From assembly GCA_004555765.1 (NCBI GenBank), contig SFHG01000064.1:1-8073 (forward strand): DNA of 8,073 nt, written 5' to 3'. Within the stretch, counting starts at the first letter, position 1. The number at the start of each line of letters is the position of its first letter. The notes below the pieces were generated by a model, which saw only the letters and a list, made by a program, of their open reading frames with translations, did not search any database and was not told where the DNA came from. The stretch comes from Bacteroidales bacterium (lineage in GTDB: Bacteria; Bacteroidota; Bacteroidia; Bacteroidales; Porphyromonadaceae). A program made the translations under genes and the position numbers. Of this stretch, positions 5,726 to 8,073 are shown piece by piece.

Positions 5726-7006
5726 TTACTTCACTCTTTTGTAGCCGTACACGGCGAGGTCGCCGAGCTCTTCTTCGATGCGGAGGAGCTGGTTGTACTT
5801 GGCCATACGGTCTGAGCGACTGAGGGAGCCGGTCTTGATTTGACCGGAGTTCGTAGCTACGGCGATGTCGGCGATGGTGGCATCTTCCGTTTCACCGGAA
5901 CGGTGGCTCGTTACGGAAGTGTAGCCGTGGCGGTGTGCCATATCGATGGCATCGAGGGTTTCGGTGAGGGAGCCGATCTGGTTCACCTTGATGAGAATGG
6001 AGTTACCGCAGCCTTCTTCGATACCCTTGCGGAGGAAGTCGACGTTGGTCACGAAGAGGTCGTCACCGACGAGTTGGCAACGGGAGCCGAGCGCTTCGGT
6101 CAGTTTTCTCCAGCCTGCCCAGTCGTTTTCTGCCATGCCGTCTTCGATGGAGTCGATGGGGTACTTGTCTACGAGACCCTTGAGGTACTCAATCTGTTCG
6201 TCTGCAGTGCGCTTTGCGCCCTTGTTTCCTTCGAAGATGGTGTAGTCGTATACCCCGTCCTTGTAAAACTCGGAGGACGCGCAGTCGAGACCGATGCGGA
6301 CGTCGTCGCCGGGCTTGTAGCCTGCAGCTTCGATAGCCTTTACGATGCTGCCAAGTGCATCTTCGGTACCGTCAAGGTTGGGCGCAAAACCGCCTTCGTC
6401 CCCAACGGCGGTGGAGAGACCGCGGTCTTTGAGCACCTTCTTGAGGGCGTGGAAGACTTCTGCCCCCATGCGGAGACCTTCACGGAAAGAGGGTGCACCT
6501 ACGGGGCGGATCATAAATTCCTGGAAAGCAATGGGGGCATCGCTGTGCGAACCGCCGTTGATGATGTTCATCATCGGGACGGGGAGCACGTAGGTGTTGG
6601 TGCCGCCGATGTAGCGGTACAGGGGCAGTCCGAGCTCGTCGGCAGCCGCTTTTGCGACGGCGAGAGAGACACCGAGGATGGCGTTGGCACCGAGGTTGCT
6701 CTTGGTCTTGGTGCCATCGAGTTCGATCATCGTTTTGTCGATAAGACGCTGGTTGGACGCATCCATCCCAAGAAGCTTGGGCGCAATCACTTCGTTGACG
6801 TTCTTGACGGCTTGGAGTACGCCTTTGCCACCGTAACGGTTTTTGTCGCCGTCGCGAAGTTCGAGCGCTTCGTGTTCGCCCGTGGAGGCGCCGCTGGGGA
6901 CAGCTGCACGACCGAAGGCACCGGATTCGAGGAGAACTTCTACTTCTACCGTAGGATTACCGCGAGAATCAAGAATCTCACGTGCGTGAATATCTGCAAT
7001 TAGCAT
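5726..7006 (-). CDS. eno: Enolase (phosphopyruvate hydratase)
   Basis: Enolase interconverts 2-phosphoglycerate and phosphoenolpyruvate in glycolysis and gluconeogenesis, in the cytosol and dependent on Mg2+. The 426-residue product is full length and starts MLIADIHAREILDSRGNPTV. Family residues are all present: the mobile loop SGAST (38-42), catalytic E204 in GDEGGF, metal ligands D241, E288 (SIEDG) and D315 (GDDLFVTN), catalytic K340 in LIKVNQIG, and the signature SVTSHRSGETED (364-375) with H368 and R369. It ends 22 bp from a hairpin terminator and has no partner on its strand, so it is probably a single-gene unit. GC is about 55%, like coaBC and dnaN. Its upstream region is AT-rich; the minus-strand TATTTTTT at 7036-7043 is one base off the -7 consensus, about 30 nt ahead of the start. 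Confidence 0.97.
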   Translation of the reverse strand: MLIADIHAREILDSRGNPTVEVEVLLESGAFGRAAVPSGASTGEHEALELRDGDKNRYGGKGVLQAVKNVNEVIAPKLLGMDASNQRLIDKTMIELDGTKTKSNLGANAILGVSLAVAKAAADELGLPLYRYIGGTNTYVLPVPMMNIINGGSHSDAPIAFQEFMIRPVGAPSFREGLRMGAEVFHALKKVLKDRGLSTAVGDEGGFAPNLDGTEDALGSIVKAIEAAGYKPGDDVRIGLDCASSEFYKDGVYDYTIFEGNKGAKRTADEQIEYLKGLVDKYPIDSIEDGMAENDWAGWRKLTEALGSRCQLVGDDLFVTNVDFLRKGIEEGCGNSILIKVNQIGSLTETLDAIDMAHRHGYTSVTSHRSGETEDATIADIAVATNSGQIKTGSLSRSDRMAKYNQLLRIEEELGDLAVYGYKRVK

Positions 7007-7133
7007 ATGTAATGGGATGTGAATATGTATTTTGTGAAAAAATAAGGATAATTGCTAAACGTTAACCATTTAATTGATTACATGTAATTCCTTATGTACA
7101 CACGGTTGCACAGATTTTAAAATGATAATGTTT

Positions 7134-7148
7134 GACAATTGAATTGTC
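7134..7148. promoter_or_regulatory. Perfect palindrome GACAATT-G-AATTGTC, possible operator
   Basis: A 7-bp inverted repeat around a single G lies in the AT-rich divergent region between eno and the transaldolase-like gene. Its left arm overlaps TTGACA (7132-7137), although no -10 lies at the right distance. A dimeric repressor site is plausible but unproven; AT-rich DNA yields such palindromes by chance. Confidence 0.35.
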
Positions 7149-7227
7149 GATTTTCTTTGTGAAAAAACTCTTGACGATTAATTTCCCACATGGCAATATA
7201 GGCAACGTGGATTGAAAAAATATTAAT

Positions 7228-7236
7228 TGGTATAGT
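7228..7236 (+). promoter_or_regulatory. Extended -10 promoter of the transaldolase-like gene
   Basis: TGGTATAGT matches the extended -10 form TGnTATAAT with one mismatch. No strong -35 lies 17 bp upstream, which an extended -10 can tolerate. Transcription would start near 7242 and leave a ~22-nt leader that contains the ribosome binding site. A second candidate is TTGACG (7171-7176) with AATATA (7195-7200), 18 bp apart. This is a sigma-A/70 style, unlike the Bacteroidetes element at 5125. Confidence 0.45.
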
Positions 7237-7247
7237 TTTAATTTGTG

Positions 7248-7253
7248 AAAGGA
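7248..7253 (+). promoter_or_regulatory. Ribosome binding site AAAGGA
   Basis: AAAGGA ends 10 nt before the ATG at 7264 and supports that start. A clear Shine-Dalgarno at useful spacing is typical of Firmicutes and is not seen before the minus-strand housekeeping genes of this window. Confidence 0.6.
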
Positions 7254-7263
7254 ACCAATCGAA

Positions 7264-7998
7264 ATGCAAAATCAATATTCCATTAAAATTTATTCTGATG
7301 GAGCAGAAATTAATGCCATGCGTCAAATGGCGCATAATGACTATTTAAGTGGATTCACAACAAATCCATCGTTAATGAAAAAAGCTGGAGTAACTAATTA
7401 CTTAAAGTTTGCTAAACAAGTAATGAAGGAATTTCCTGATTACTGTGTTTCATTTGAAGTTTTTGGTCAAACAGCTGACGTGATGGCAAAAGAAGCAAAG
7501 ATTCTTGCAGACTTGGGAACTAATGTTTATGTAAAGATCCCTATTATCGATTTAAAGGGGAACTATAATACTGACCTAATTCATGAATTGTCGTCTCAAG
7601 GCATTAAAGTCAATGTCACAGCAATTACTACTGAATTACAAGTGCAAGCTGCATTAGCGGCATTGTGCCCAACTACTCCTGCATTTGTTTCCTTATTTGT
7701 TGGACGAGTTGCGGATACTGGCGCTGATCCAATCGCTTTTGTTAAGAACACTGTGAACATGGTCAGTGACTTTGATAATGTTCAAACCTTATGGGCTTCT
7801 ACACGGGAAGTTTACAATATTACCCAGGCTGAACAATTAGGAGTGGATATTATCACAGTTCCTCCGGTTATTTTACAAAAGTATAATGACCGACGTTCCT
7901 TTACACCTGATGATGTGGCATTGGATACGGTTCACGGATTTGATAAGGATATTAAATCACTTGGCTTTAGCATCCTTGATGATGCTGTCACTGCTTAA
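7264..7998 (+). CDS. Transaldolase / fructose-6-phosphate aldolase-like protein (low-GC, Firmicutes-type)
   Basis: The 244-residue product is a single-domain (beta/alpha)8 class I aldolase of the TalC/FSA branch, which moves or cleaves three-carbon ketose units through a lysine Schiff base. Visible family signatures are SDGA (11-14), GFTTNPSLMKK (30-40, compare GVTTNPS in FSA), catalytic K91 in NVYVKIP, VNVTAITTELQVQAAL (116-131), FVGRVADTGADP (145-156) and LWASTREVYN (176-185). Whether it acts as transaldolase or aldolase cannot be told from the sequence. It is somewhat longer than FSA (220 residues). Codons are A/T-ending and GC is about 37%, against about 55% in eno 257 bp away. It has its own promoter, Shine-Dalgarno and U-tract terminator, so it stands as a complete single-gene unit. 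The protein reads like lactobacillar transaldolases I recall; I take it to be of Firmicutes origin, by transfer or by contig joining. Confidence 0.88.
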   Translation: MQNQYSIKIYSDGAEINAMRQMAHNDYLSGFTTNPSLMKKAGVTNYLKFAKQVMKEFPDYCVSFEVFGQTADVMAKEAKILADLGTNVYVKIPIIDLKGNYNTDLIHELSSQGIKVNVTAITTELQVQAALAALCPTTPAFVSLFVGRVADTGADPIAFVKNTVNMVSDFDNVQTLWASTREVYNITQAEQLGVDIITVPPVILQKYNDRRSFTPDDVALDTVHGFDKDIKSLGFSILDDAVTA

Positions 7999-8037
7999 TT
8001 CGTACATGACGAATAACGAAATAAAGAAATAACGCAT

Positions 8038-8073
8038 AAAAAAATACGGAACATTGAAGTTCCGTATTTTTTT
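8038..8073 (+). terminator. Rho-independent terminator after the transaldolase-like gene
   Basis: AAAAAAATACGGAAC (8038-8052) and GTTCCGTATTTTTTT (8059-8073) form a perfect 15-bp stem around the loop ATTGAA, ending in seven Ts. It is 40 bp past the stop codon. The matching A tract would also let it work on the minus strand. The window ends on the last base of the palindrome. Confidence 0.92.

Noticed and set aside
7054..7067. CcpA cre-like site GCTAAACGTTAACC upstream of the transaldolase-like gene
   Set aside because: The core fits, but three outer consensus positions fail, and AT-rich intergenic DNA gives such matches easily.
7132..7160. Sigma-70 promoter using TTGACA at 7132-7137
   Set aside because: No -10-like hexamer lies 16-18 bp downstream; the sequence there is CTTTGT.
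7117..7335. Minus-strand open frame of 72 codons in the divergent region
   Set aside because: It overlaps the promoter and start of the transaldolase-like gene, has low-complexity hydrophobic content and no recognised family.

Overview
Most of this window (about 330 to 7,010) looks like a chromosomal segment of a Bacteroidales bacterium, probably Porphyromonas-like. The order dnaN, DEDDh exonuclease, coaBC, DUF4835 on the minus strand is a Bacteroidetes arrangement. The small gene at 5144 has a perfect Bacteroidetes -7 element (TAnnTTTG). A spacer-less 23-bp tandem repeat and MITE-like elements in the intergenic DNA resemble the BrickBuilt minisatellite MITEs described in P. gingivalis. GC in this part is about 55-59% by eye.

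Layout, left to right. Positions 1-1219 (minus) hold an open frame whose N-terminal ~290 residues are a secreted DUF4835 protein. Without a stop it then runs into a segment resembling DUF5696 proteins of Firmicutes and leaves the window. Next come coaBC (1235-2446), a 183-bp repeat-bearing gap, a DEDDh 3'-5' exonuclease (2630-3403) and dnaN (3429-4610), all minus and probably one transcription unit reading leftwards from dnaN. Positions 4611-5725 are repeat-rich: two ~175-bp MITE-like elements in inverted orientation (4664-4838 and 5405-5580) bracket a four-unit 23-bp minisatellite (4914-5005) and a small winged-helix gene (5144-5404, plus). A bidirectional hairpin terminator (5664-5703) separates this block from eno (5726-7006, minus).

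From about 7,010 onward the character changes. GC falls to below 40%. A plus-strand transaldolase / fructose-6-phosphate aldolase-like gene (7264-7998) carries an extended -10 promoter, a Shine-Dalgarno sequence and a textbook U-tract terminator, all typical of low-GC Firmicutes such as lactobacilli. The window ends exactly on the last base of that terminator's palindrome.

Functionally the core is housekeeping: replication clamp, exonuclease, coenzyme A synthesis and glycolysis. The two points most worth attention are the inverted MITE-like pair enclosing the winged-helix gene and minisatellite, and the mismatched ends. An unusual gene fusion on the left and a foreign gene on the right suggest either a chimeric metagenome contig or two separate transfer/fusion events. 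I saw no defence system, CRISPR array, tRNA or rRNA. The taxonomic and family statements are by recognition, not by database search.
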